Assembly (NCBI GenBank): GCA_019308985.1 | Contig: JAFDHB010000072.1 | Span: 1-16,863 of the forward strand | DNA: 16,863 bases | Origin: Deltaproteobacteria bacterium | GTDB lineage: Bacteria; Desulfobacterota; DSM-4660; Desulfatiglandales; HGW-15 | Reading direction: 5' to 3' | Notes under the pieces: model-generated | The model's input: the letters and a program-made list of their open reading frames with translations, nothing else | Databases searched by the model: none | Told to the model about the DNA's origin: nothing | Part shown: piece by piece, positions 1 to 6,671 of the stretch | Numbering within the stretch: the stretch's first letter is position 1 | How the letters are laid out: each line of letters starts with the position of its first letter | Made by a program: the position numbers and the translations under genes

Positions 1-317
1 GGTGGTTATTGTCGCGTTGTTGGCTTGGAAGGTGGCTGCCCAGATCAACAACGAGCTTTTTTTGAGAACGTGGCCAGCCCCATGACATCGCCAACGCCTG
101 CATCTTTCTGGCACCGGACGAAGCAAGCTTTATCTTGTGCACTGAGTTGCGCGTTGACGGAGGAATCGTTTTGTTAGGGCATAGGATCGAAAACCGTTAT
201 CGACTTACAAAGAAAAAAAGCTATATCCGAGTTTCTCAAAAGCCAAAATCCCAGAAATTCAACTTTATAGAGGGGTTAGCTTCCACTTTCAGTGTATATA
301 ATTTCAAACGGATCTGA
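1..317 (+). pseudogene. 3' remnant of a short-chain dehydrogenase/reductase (SDR), apparently decayed
   Basis: Reading the frame that contains positions 66-179 gives GQPHDIANACIFLAPDEASF followed by a VDGG motif. This is the classical C-terminal signature of FabG-like SDR oxidoreductases (G-x-P-x-DIA...FLAS-DEAS-FITG...VDGG). The same frame has a TGA at 63-65, next to a run of seven T (57-63), so the upstream part of the gene would have to be in another frame; frame 1 reads DQQRAFFEN just before the break. After VDGG, SDR proteins normally end within a few residues, but here the frame runs on to 315-317 with a Lys/Ser/Phe-rich tail unlike the family. I infer a frameshifted gene that has also lost its stop. 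A sequencing error in the T-run is the alternative for the first defect. The N-terminal Rossmann part and the Tyr-Lys active site lie outside the window. Confidence 0.6.
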
Positions 318-343
318 ACATGCAGGTTGGGTGATCAGGCATT

Positions 344-422
344 GCGGTTGAACGGGAACAGTTATCCGAAATTCAGTGACCAACTTGCTAACCCTGCATG
401 ATAACAGTTCCCATTCAACCGC
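344..422. repeat. Long imperfect inverted repeat (23-nt arms, 33-nt spacer)
   Basis: The left arm 344-366 and right arm 400-422 are reverse complements at 21 of 23 positions. The outer ends are GCGGTTGAAC and TTCAACCGC, the inner ends CAGTTATC and GATAACAG. The spacer is 367-399. No T-tract follows, so it is not an ordinary terminator. It could be a cruciform or RNA hairpin, a paired operator, or the remnant of a small mobile element; no flanking target-site duplication was obvious. Confidence 0.7.
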
Positions 423-559
423 TTTATAAAGGGCCACTTGCCCTGGACTATGTATGATCTGACGAGGCAAACAAAAAAATGTTATCATTTCAGACTTTAA
501 TCGCTTTGGGAAATCTGGATTGACCCAGAAAGAAGGACTCTTAACGACTTGAATTTTCC

Positions 560-588
560 TTGACAGGCATAAGATAACTGGGTAAGAA
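560..588 (+). promoter_or_regulatory. Possible sigma70 promoter of the catabolic operon
   Basis: A perfect -35 hexamer TTGACA lies at 560-565. After 17 nt comes a poor -10 candidate, TAAGAA, at 583-588 (3 of 6 to TATAAT). The position about 40 nt before the first gene is right, but the weak -10 makes this tentative. Confidence 0.35.
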
Positions 589-627
589 TACTTTTGTATC
601 TATCTCCTGATGGAGCGAACTGCAGAG

Positions 628-1563
628 ATGAAAATTCAATCAGTCGGGATCGTGGGTACCGGGGTTATAGGTGCCAGTTGGGCGGCCTTTTATGCAAGCA
701 AGGGCTTTGTGGTCAAGATGTATGATATTGATCCATCCCTTTCCCAAGAAGGACTCCGCAGGGCAAAGGACTATGTCGAGGTTCTCCGAGGGCAGGGATT
801 GCTACCGGAAGATGCGTATAGGAATGCTATTGCGAATATGAGCATTGCAAAGGATTTGCCGGGGGCTGTCAAAGAGGTCCAACTCGTTCAGGAATCCGTT
901 GCAGAGAATTATGAGGTTAAACATCAGGTGTTCAAGGTCATGGATGCCGAGACCACCCCGGATGTCATCATTGCAAGCAGCTCCTCGGGGTTGCTGATGA
1001 CTGAGATCCAGAAGGCAACACGGCATCCCGAACGCTGTCTTATCGCCCATCCCTTTAACCCACCCCATCTTATTCCTTTGATAGAATTGGTACCCGGAGA
1101 ACAGACTGATGAAAATACCGTTTCAAAGATGAAGACTTTTTTTGAAGATCTGGGAAAGATTCCCGTGGTCTTGAAAAAGGAAGCATCTGGCCATATCGCC
1201 AATAGGCTGGCAGCAGCCTTATGGCGAGAGGCAACGGACATTGTGTTAAAAGGCATTGCCAGTGTTGAGGACGTAGATAAGGCGCTCTCTGCTGGGCCTG
1301 GCATAAGGTGGGCCCTTATGGGACAGCACTTGATCTACCACCTGGGTGGTGGGGAAGGCGGAATCGAACACTTTATCGATCATCTCGGCCCAGCGTTTGA
1401 GCAGTGGTGGAAAAATATGGCTACATGGACTTCCCTGCCTCCAGGGGCAAAGGATATATTAGTTGAAGGGGTCAATGAGGAGCTGAGGGGCAAGAGTGTA
1501 GGCGAAATGGCTCAGTGGAGGGATGACAAACTCATCAAGCTTTTGAAGCTTATCCATGACTGA
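628..1563 (+). CDS. NAD-dependent 3-hydroxyacyl-CoA dehydrogenase-family enzyme, L-carnitine/L-gulonate dehydrogenase type
   Basis: Soluble NAD-dependent dehydrogenase that oxidises a 3-hydroxyl group, of the single-polypeptide family that includes carnitine 3-dehydrogenase and gulonate 3-dehydrogenase (lambda-crystallin). From the ATG at 628 it is 311 residues, the usual family length. Seen in the sequence: the Rossmann motif GTGVIG about ten residues from the start; the substrate/catalytic motif AHPFNPPHLIPLIELVPG (His about residue 141, Glu about 153); the conserved Asn in GHIANRL; and GPGIRWALMGQ followed by HLGGGEGG, which I associate with the carnitine dehydrogenase-like branch more than with animal lambda-crystallin. 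An in-frame ATG at 610 would add six residues but has no ribosome-binding site. The 628 start has GGAG 12 nt upstream and fits the family N-terminus. It is first in the operon with the TRAP transporter and acyl-CoA synthetase, so the natural substrate is probably the imported acid or its CoA ester. Substrate is not deducible from sequence alone. Confidence 0.85.
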   Translation: MKIQSVGIVGTGVIGASWAAFYASKGFVVKMYDIDPSLSQEGLRRAKDYVEVLRGQGLLPEDAYRNAIANMSIAKDLPGAVKEVQLVQESVAENYEVKHQVFKVMDAETTPDVIIASSSSGLLMTEIQKATRHPERCLIAHPFNPPHLIPLIELVPGEQTDENTVSKMKTFFEDLGKIPVVLKKEASGHIANRLAAALWREATDIVLKGIASVEDVDKALSAGPGIRWALMGQHLIYHLGGGEGGIEHFIDHLGPAFEQWWKNMATWTSLPPGAKDILVEGVNEELRGKSVGEMAQWRDDKLIKLLKLIHD

Positions 1564-1705
1564 TGCACTAATCAGGAAGACTCAGCAAAGCTATCATTGA
1601 TGAAATCCTTACCATCTTTCATTATTGCGTGTCATATCTTTCTCAACATTTTGTACATCTTGAAATGGGTGAATTCATGAGCAGGCATACAGCAGAAGAA
1701 AGGAG

Positions 1706-1786
1706 GTGAGCAAAAAAGAGGGTAGAAATTCGATCAGTGGAATTAACAATCTCAGTTTTCCTAAAAAGAGGAGGAAAGTAAAATGA
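1706..1786 (+). other. Possible 26-codon leader reading frame before dctP, with a misplaced Shine-Dalgarno
   Basis: AAAGGAGGTGAG at about 1699-1710 is an excellent Shine-Dalgarno sequence but no start codon lies 5-9 nt after it. A GTG at 1706 overlaps it and opens a 26-codon frame, rich in Lys and Arg at its end, whose TGA overlaps the dctP ATG as ATGA (1783-1786). The AAAAAGAGGGT that follows the orphan site resembles the first codons of dctP (AAAAAGAGGGTT). This could be a coupled leader peptide or, more simply, a vestigial duplicated start region. Confidence 0.2.
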
Positions 1787-2898
1787 AAAAGAGGGTTCTT
1801 CTAGTAAGTCTGTTGCTCGCATTTACTTGTTTCTTCGTTTTTGGCGCTTTCAATCCTGCTTCTGTTCAAGCAAAGACCATTAGATGGAAATACACAACCA
1901 CCTGGACACCGGCAATCCAGTTAATCGAGTCTGACAGGCATTTTGCCAAGCTGGTAAACGAGCTTGCACGAGGCGAGCTGAATTTGAAATTTTTTGAAGG
2001 AGGCTCGCTGGTTACTCCCTTCGAACTTTTTGGGGCTGTTTCGGAAGGGACTATCGAGGCCGGAGGCGATTGGCCTAATTACTGGGCTGGTAAAAATACT
2101 GTTTTCGACCTTCTTGGTTCTTACCCTTTTGGTTTGACCCCCATTGACTATATGGTCTGGATTTATCAAGGGGGTGGATTTGATCTCTACCAGGAGGCGT
2201 ACGGAAAATTCGGCATGGTCTACCTCCCTCACTCTGTAACGCCTATGGAGTCTGGTGTACGGGGCCACAAGCCTATTAACTCCATCGCCGATTATAAAGG
2301 CCTTAAGATACGAATGTCGGGACGAACACAAGGAAAAATTTTAAAGGATATTGATGCCGCTCAGACCATGCTGGCTGGCGGTGAAATCTACCAGGCCTTG
2401 GAAAAGGGTGTGATTGATGCAGGTGAGTTCTGTAGCCCAAGTATTGACTGGGGCATGGGTTTTCAGGAGGTGACCGAATATTGGGCCTCTCCTGGCTGGC
2501 ATCAGCCAGCGTCCCTCTTAGGGGTCATGATCAATAAAGAGGCCTGGAATAAGCTTCCGGATCACCTGAAGACAGTCCTTAAGTATGCAGCCATGGCCAA
2601 CTTCGTCTGGGGCTTCACATTCTATGAGTATGGTGCAATTGGCGGAACCGAAAATTTTGTAAACGCAGGGATAAAAATTACGCGGCTGAGTGATGAGGAT
2701 CTCGCTAAGCTTCAAAAAATCGCCAATAAGCATACCCTTGAATCGTGCAAGGAAAATCCTCTTTTTGCCAAGGTCGCATATTCCCAGTTTAAATTTTTAA
2801 AAGATATCTCCAAATGGCGCTCCATTGCATCTCCTTTTACCTATGGGCGGAATCCCGTGCTTCCTGATCTTGATGCGATGAAGTCCTGCATAAAGTAA
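1783..2898 (+). CDS. dctP: TRAP transporter periplasmic solute-binding subunit, TakP-like (DctP family)
   Basis: Extracytoplasmic receptor that captures a small carboxylate and delivers it to the DctQM membrane pair. 371 residues, with a Sec signal peptide (Lys/Arg start, hydrophobic 5-22, probable cleavage after VQA at residue 30) and no lipobox. The blocks YWAGKNTVFDLLGSYPFGLTP (about 100-120), GLKIRMSGR (173-181), GGEIYQALEKGVIDAGE (199-215), SPGWHQP (236-242) and NKEAWNKLP (251-259) match the 2-oxoacid-binding TakP branch rather than the C4-dicarboxylate DctP branch. Arg177 is the expected carboxylate-binding arginine. TakP relatives usually read DAxEW where this protein has DAGEF (212-216). 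GAGGAGG-type ribosome-binding site about 8 nt before ATG. A hairpin follows the stop, then dctQ. Substrate is probably a 2-oxo- or hydroxy-monocarboxylate; that is inference from the family. Confidence 0.9.
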   Translation: MKKRVLLVSLLLAFTCFFVFGAFNPASVQAKTIRWKYTTTWTPAIQLIESDRHFAKLVNELARGELNLKFFEGGSLVTPFELFGAVSEGTIEAGGDWPNYWAGKNTVFDLLGSYPFGLTPIDYMVWIYQGGGFDLYQEAYGKFGMVYLPHSVTPMESGVRGHKPINSIADYKGLKIRMSGRTQGKILKDIDAAQTMLAGGEIYQALEKGVIDAGEFCSPSIDWGMGFQEVTEYWASPGWHQPASLLGVMINKEAWNKLPDHLKTVLKYAAMANFVWGFTFYEYGAIGGTENFVNAGIKITRLSDEDLAKLQKIANKHTLESCKENPLFAKVAYSQFKFLKDISKWRSIASPFTYGRNPVLPDLDAMKSCIK

Positions 2899-2908
2899 AA
2901 CCATTTGA

Positions 2909-2954
2909 GCACAAGCCTCCACAAAAGGGTGAGTTCGTTATGGGAGGCTTGTGC
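2909..2954 (+). terminator. Intercistronic stem-loop between dctP and dctQ (attenuator or RNA-stabilising hairpin)
   Basis: GCACAAGCCTCC (2909-2920) and GGAGGCTTGTGC (2943-2954) pair perfectly over 12 bp with a 22-nt loop, eleven nt after the dctP stop. The sequence after it, CTATTTGTCTTTCC, is only moderately T-rich. Such hairpins behind binding-protein genes commonly protect the upstream message or partly terminate, giving more receptor than membrane subunits. Full termination would cut off dctQM. Confidence 0.6.
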
Positions 2955-3059
2955 CTATTTGTCTTTCCAGCTCAGGGATTAAAATTACTTGACTGAAAAC
3001 GGAATTTCCTTGGGCTCATCGAGAAATAGGGGCCATTATTATTTGTGGAGGAGAAGAAT

Positions 3060-3563
3060 TTGAGAAAATTCTTACAGATCATAGATAATATCAGTGAATG
3101 GACAGGAAGGATATTTAGCTGGATTATTGTCGTACTTACCATACTGGTTATCCTCGAAGTCATTTTAAGGAGATTTCTTGGTCGTCCAACAATATGGAAT
3201 TTCGAGGTTACCATCCAGCTCTATGCATTTCATTTTATGATCGTTTCTGCATATGCATTGTTATACAAATCCCATGTTGCAATAGAAATTCTCTACGGGA
3301 GATTCAGCCAAAAGACAAGGGCTATCTGTGATGTTATTACATATGCCACACTCTTTTTTCCTTTTCTCTTGGTATGGTTGTATCAGGGGATCAAATATGC
3401 AGCAAAATCATGGGCTATGCACGAAACAAGTTGGAGTGTTTTTGCCCCCCCTCTCTATCCAATCAAGACCGTCATCCCACTAGCTGCGTTTTTGCTTCTC
3501 ATCCAAGGATTTGCCGTTTTTGTTCGACAGTTATATATCGCAGTTAAGGAGAAAGAATTATGA
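3060..3563 (+). CDS. dctQ: TRAP transporter small membrane subunit (DctQ family)
   Basis: Small inner-membrane subunit that joins the large DctM subunit and accepts substrate from the periplasmic receptor. About 167 residues, with four hydrophobic stretches typical of DctQ: after FSWIIVVLTILVILEV; FHFMIVSAYALL; ICDVITYATLFFPFLLVWLYQG; and VIPLAAFLLLIQGFAV. The loop HETSW....PLYPIKTVIP matches the conserved E-S/T...P-x-W/Y-P-x-K region of the family. I chose TTG at 3060 because GGAGGAG (3047-3053) lies about 7 nt before it; a GTG at 3045 in the same frame would add five residues and include the ribosome-binding site in the gene. Its TGA overlaps the dctM ATG by 4 nt (ATGA), implying translational coupling. 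Confidence 0.88.
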   Translation: MRKFLQIIDNISEWTGRIFSWIIVVLTILVILEVILRRFLGRPTIWNFEVTIQLYAFHFMIVSAYALLYKSHVAIEILYGRFSQKTRAICDVITYATLFFPFLLVWLYQGIKYAAKSWAMHETSWSVFAPPLYPIKTVIPLAAFLLLIQGFAVFVRQLYIAVKEKEL

Positions 3564-4891
3564 TAGATCTGAGCCCTGAAGTTTTGGCTGTGCTTATGTT
3601 TATTGGCCTGATAATAGGCCTGCTTTTGGGGCATCCACTCGCTTTTGTTCTAGGGGGTCTTTCCGTTATTTTTGGATTAATAGGATGGGGTCCCGGATGT
3701 TACGGTATATTTATGAACAGGATTTACGGCATTATGGATAATTATATCCTTATTGCAATCCCACTTTTTATATTCATGGCACAAATATTGGACCGATCAG
3801 GCGTTTCCGAAGGTCTCTTCGATGCCATGAGACACCTCTTTGGACCTATTAGGGGAGGTATTGCCATAGCCGTTGTAGTTGTTTCGACCCTTTTTGGTGC
3901 CTGTACAGGGATCATTGGGGCATCAGTTGTCACTATGGGTCTTTTGGGTTTACCTGTGATGTTAAAATATGGATACGATAAAAGACTCAGCGCCGGGTGT
4001 ATCTGTGCAGGCGGATCCCTTGGTATTCTTATTCCACCGAGCATTATGCTGATCGTCATGGGCAATCAGGCAACCCTATCCGTGGGAAAGCTCTTTGCGG
4101 GAGCAATTATCCCTGGTCTGATCCTCTCGAGCCTCTATATCATCTACATCCTGATCAGAAGTTATATCAATCCCGCTATTGGTCCTGCCCTCAGTCGGGA
4201 AGAAAGGGATGCAGTTTCTACAAGAGAGCTCACTTTCATGACCCTAAAATCACTGGTCCCCCCGATGATCCTTATCTTAGGAGTATTGGGTTCTATCTTT
4301 GCAGGGATAGCTACACCTACTGAGGCTTCGGGTGTAGGTGCCTTCCTCGCCTTTATGCTGACTCTATCCTATGGCAGGTTCACATGGCGGGGTCTTTATT
4401 CTGCAGTGCTCCAGACCGCCAGGACCACATCCATGGTGATTATTATCCTTGTGGGTGCCAGCTGTTTTACCGCAGTCTTCCTGGGTTTTGGAGGTGGAGA
4501 TGTGGTGGAGGATTACATCCTCGGCCTCGGGCTTGGCAGATGGAGCATATTTATCATCATGATGATCATATGCTTTATTCTGGGGATGTTTATCGACTGG
4601 ATTGGGATTGTAATGATTACCTTTCCGATTTTCCTCCCTATTGCAGAAAGTTTAGGATTTGAAAAACTATGGTTTGTCGTTGCGGTTGCCGTCATGTTAC
4701 AGGATTCCTTTTTAACACCACCCTTTGGTTATGCCTTGTTCTATATTAAAGGGGTAGCACCCCCAGAAATATCAATAGAAGATATCTATTGGGGAGCTAT
4801 ACCATTCTGGATACTCATGGAGGTAGGGCTTGTCATTGTCGTAATATTTCCGCAAACAATCTTGTGGCTTCCCTCGTTACTTGTAAAATAA
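3560..4891 (+). CDS. dctM: TRAP transporter large membrane subunit (DctM family)
   Basis: Main translocation subunit of the sodium-dependent TRAP transporter in the inner membrane. 443 residues, close to the usual length, and almost entirely hydrophobic with about a dozen membrane segments. Seen motifs: NYILIAIPLFIFMAQILDRSG (61-81), the GACTGIIGASVVTMG segment (113-127), and the family signature AGGSLGILIPPSIMLIVMG (150-168). A second half-repeat contains ATPTEASGVGAF and a C-terminal LTPPFGYALFYIKG motif, as expected of the two-scaffold-half architecture. The start overlaps dctQ by 4 nt; the acyl-CoA synthetase follows after 22 nt, so transport and activation are co-transcribed. Confidence 0.93.
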   Translation: MIDLSPEVLAVLMFIGLIIGLLLGHPLAFVLGGLSVIFGLIGWGPGCYGIFMNRIYGIMDNYILIAIPLFIFMAQILDRSGVSEGLFDAMRHLFGPIRGGIAIAVVVVSTLFGACTGIIGASVVTMGLLGLPVMLKYGYDKRLSAGCICAGGSLGILIPPSIMLIVMGNQATLSVGKLFAGAIIPGLILSSLYIIYILIRSYINPAIGPALSREERDAVSTRELTFMTLKSLVPPMILILGVLGSIFAGIATPTEASGVGAFLAFMLTLSYGRFTWRGLYSAVLQTARTTSMVIIILVGASCFTAVFLGFGGGDVVEDYILGLGLGRWSIFIIMMIICFILGMFIDWIGIVMITFPIFLPIAESLGFEKLWFVVAVAVMLQDSFLTPPFGYALFYIKGVAPPEISIEDIYWGAIPFWILMEVGLVIVVIFPQTILWLPSLLVK

Positions 4892-4913
4892 GGTTTAGAA
4901 AGGAGAGAGTGAC

Positions 4914-6554
4914 TTGCTAAAAGCTGGTAAGACATATGATGAGGTATATAACACCTTCCATTGGGAAATTCCGAAATTGTATAATATTGGCATGGATATA
5001 TGTGATAAATGGGCGCATCAACGATACCGACTGGCTTTGATTTATCAGGATGAGGAGGGGCAGGTAGAACACTATACCTTTTGGGAGTTGAAAAGACTCT
5101 CGAATAGATTAGCTAACGGCTTGCAGGAAAAAGGAATAGAACGAGGAGACCGTGTGGGCATCCTCTTACCACAATCCCCTGAGACTGCAATTTCCCACAT
5201 TGCCATATACAAAATAGGGGGAATTGCGATCCCACTCTTTACCCTTTTTGGGACCGATGCATTAGAGTATCGATTATCAAATAGTGAAGCCAAAGGGGTT
5301 ATTACTGATGAGGCAAATCTCCATAAAATTTTGGAAATATGGGAAAAACTGCCCCATCTTAAAGTGGTAATCGTAACAGGAGGTGAGAAGCCGGAACGCG
5401 TATTGGATTTTTGGGAGTTAGTTGATAAAGGATCCGAGGAGTTCAATCCCATAAAAACCAGAGCCGATGATCCGGCCCTGATCATTTACACCTCCGGTAC
5501 TACCGGCCCCCCGAAAGGGGCGCTTCATGCCCATCGCGTCCTCCTCGGGCATGTCCCTGGCGTGGAGTTCCCCCATAACTTTTTTCCGAAAGAAGATGAT
5601 CTTTTCTGGACACCGGCCGACTGGGCATGGATTGGCGGGCTTATCGATGTGCTGTTCCCCAGTTGGCACCATGGTATCCCAGTCGTGGCGCACCGGACAA
5701 GGAAATTTGACCCTGAAGAGGCATTTCATCTCTTGGCCACGTATGGGATTCGAAACGCCTTTATGCCCCCAACAGCGCTCAAGATGATGCGCCAGGTGAA
5801 AGATCCGGCTTCGCGCTATGCCTACCGAATGCGGTCTATCGGGAGCGGTGGAGAAACCCTTGGTGAGGAGCTGCTGGACTGGGGGAGAGAGGTGATGAAC
5901 TTGACGATAAATGAGTTTTATGGGCAGACGGAATGTAACCTCGTGGTAGGAAGCTGTTCGGAGGTGATGGAAAATATACCGGGCTCAATGGGCAGGACAA
6001 TCCCAGGCCACACCGTGGAGGTGGTGGACGAGTCGGGATCACCCGTACCGCAGGGCACGGTGGGAGAGGTTGCTGTGGAGAGCCCCGATCCCGTCATGTT
6101 CCTGGAATATTGGAAAAACCCGGAGGCAACCACGGAAAAATATGTGAAAAACTGGCTGCTTACAGGTGATCTGGCAAAAAAAGATGAGAATGGATATTTC
6201 TGGTTTGTAGGGAGGAAGGACGATGTAATCACCAGTGCAGGGTATCGAATAGGGCCGGCCGAGATAGAAGACTGTTTGATGAAGCATCCTTCGGTAAGCA
6301 TGGTGGCTGTCGTAGGAAGCCCGGATAAGACTCGGACAGAAGTTGTAAAAGCCTTTATTGTGCTCAAGCCGGAGACGGCCCCTAGTCCAGATATCGAGGA
6401 GGATATCAAGAAGTTCGTGAAGGTTCGATTGGCGGCTCACGAATACCCACGTGAGATTGAGTTTGTCAGTGAGCTTCCCATGACCGCTACCGGAAAGATT
6501 ATGCGAAAGGAGCTAAAAAAGCTTGAGATAGAAAGGAAATCGAAGCAGGGGTGA
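4914..6554 (+). CDS. AMP-forming acyl-CoA synthetase (medium-chain ACSM-like)
   Basis: Converts a carboxylic acid, ATP and CoA into acyl-CoA, AMP and pyrophosphate in the cytoplasm. 546 residues with the full ANL-superfamily motif set: ATP loop YTSGTTGPPKG (192-202), NEFYGQTE (333-340), TGDLA (417-421), hinge GRKDDVITSAGYRIGPAE (433-450) and catalytic Lys527 in MTATGKIMRKEL. The segment TPADWAWIGGL (233-243) and PSWHHGIPVV (249-258) resemble the short/medium-chain ACSM group rather than long-chain FadD or CaiC. Start is TTG at 4914 with AAAGGAG about 8 nt upstream; a nearby GTG at 4909 is out of frame. It lies 22 nt after dctM, so it probably activates the acid brought in by the TRAP system. 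Substrate cannot be read from the sequence. Confidence 0.9.
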   Translation: MLKAGKTYDEVYNTFHWEIPKLYNIGMDICDKWAHQRYRLALIYQDEEGQVEHYTFWELKRLSNRLANGLQEKGIERGDRVGILLPQSPETAISHIAIYKIGGIAIPLFTLFGTDALEYRLSNSEAKGVITDEANLHKILEIWEKLPHLKVVIVTGGEKPERVLDFWELVDKGSEEFNPIKTRADDPALIIYTSGTTGPPKGALHAHRVLLGHVPGVEFPHNFFPKEDDLFWTPADWAWIGGLIDVLFPSWHHGIPVVAHRTRKFDPEEAFHLLATYGIRNAFMPPTALKMMRQVKDPASRYAYRMRSIGSGGETLGEELLDWGREVMNLTINEFYGQTECNLVVGSCSEVMENIPGSMGRTIPGHTVEVVDESGSPVPQGTVGEVAVESPDPVMFLEYWKNPEATTEKYVKNWLLTGDLAKKDENGYFWFVGRKDDVITSAGYRIGPAEIEDCLMKHPSVSMVAVVGSPDKTRTEVVKAFIVLKPETAPSPDIEEDIKKFVKVRLAAHEYPREIEFVSELPMTATGKIMRKELKKLEIERKSKQG

Positions 6555-6572
6555 TCACCTTCGTCAATAAGA

Positions 6573-6602
6573 ACCCCCCTACCCCTGAAGGGGGAGGGGG
6601 GT
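6573..6602. terminator. G/C-rich hairpin between convergent operons
   Basis: ACCCCCCTACCCCT (6573-6586) pairs with the following AGGGGGAGGGGGGT (6589-6602), with one mismatch and a very tight loop. It sits 18 nt after the synthetase stop and 69 nt past the stop of the minus-strand operon. No T-tract follows on either strand, so an intrinsic terminator is uncertain; an extragenic palindromic repeat is the alternative. Confidence 0.5.
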
Positions 6603-6671
6603 GGAGGTTACTTAAAAGGCGTTCTTGTCGCAATCACAAACCATTTTCCAGCCTACCTTAACAGCACACTT

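Larger units (their letters stand above)
318..627. other. Intergenic region ahead of the catabolic operon
   Basis: No credible coding frame. It holds a long inverted repeat (344-422), a small 5-bp stem at 430-444 (AGGGC/GCCCT) and a possible promoter (560-588). It is AT-rich, especially 465-600. Confidence 0.5.

Noticed and set aside
276..488. 70-codon minus-strand frame across the inverted repeat
   Set aside because: No ribosome-binding site or recognisable motif; composition unlike the neighbours' proteins.
924..1304. 126-codon minus-strand frame inside the dehydrogenase gene
   Set aside because: Antisense shadow of a gene with intact catalytic motifs.
5918..6440. Long minus-strand frames (133-163 codons) within the acyl-CoA synthetase gene
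   Set aside because: They are antisense to well-conserved synthetase motifs and show no family features.
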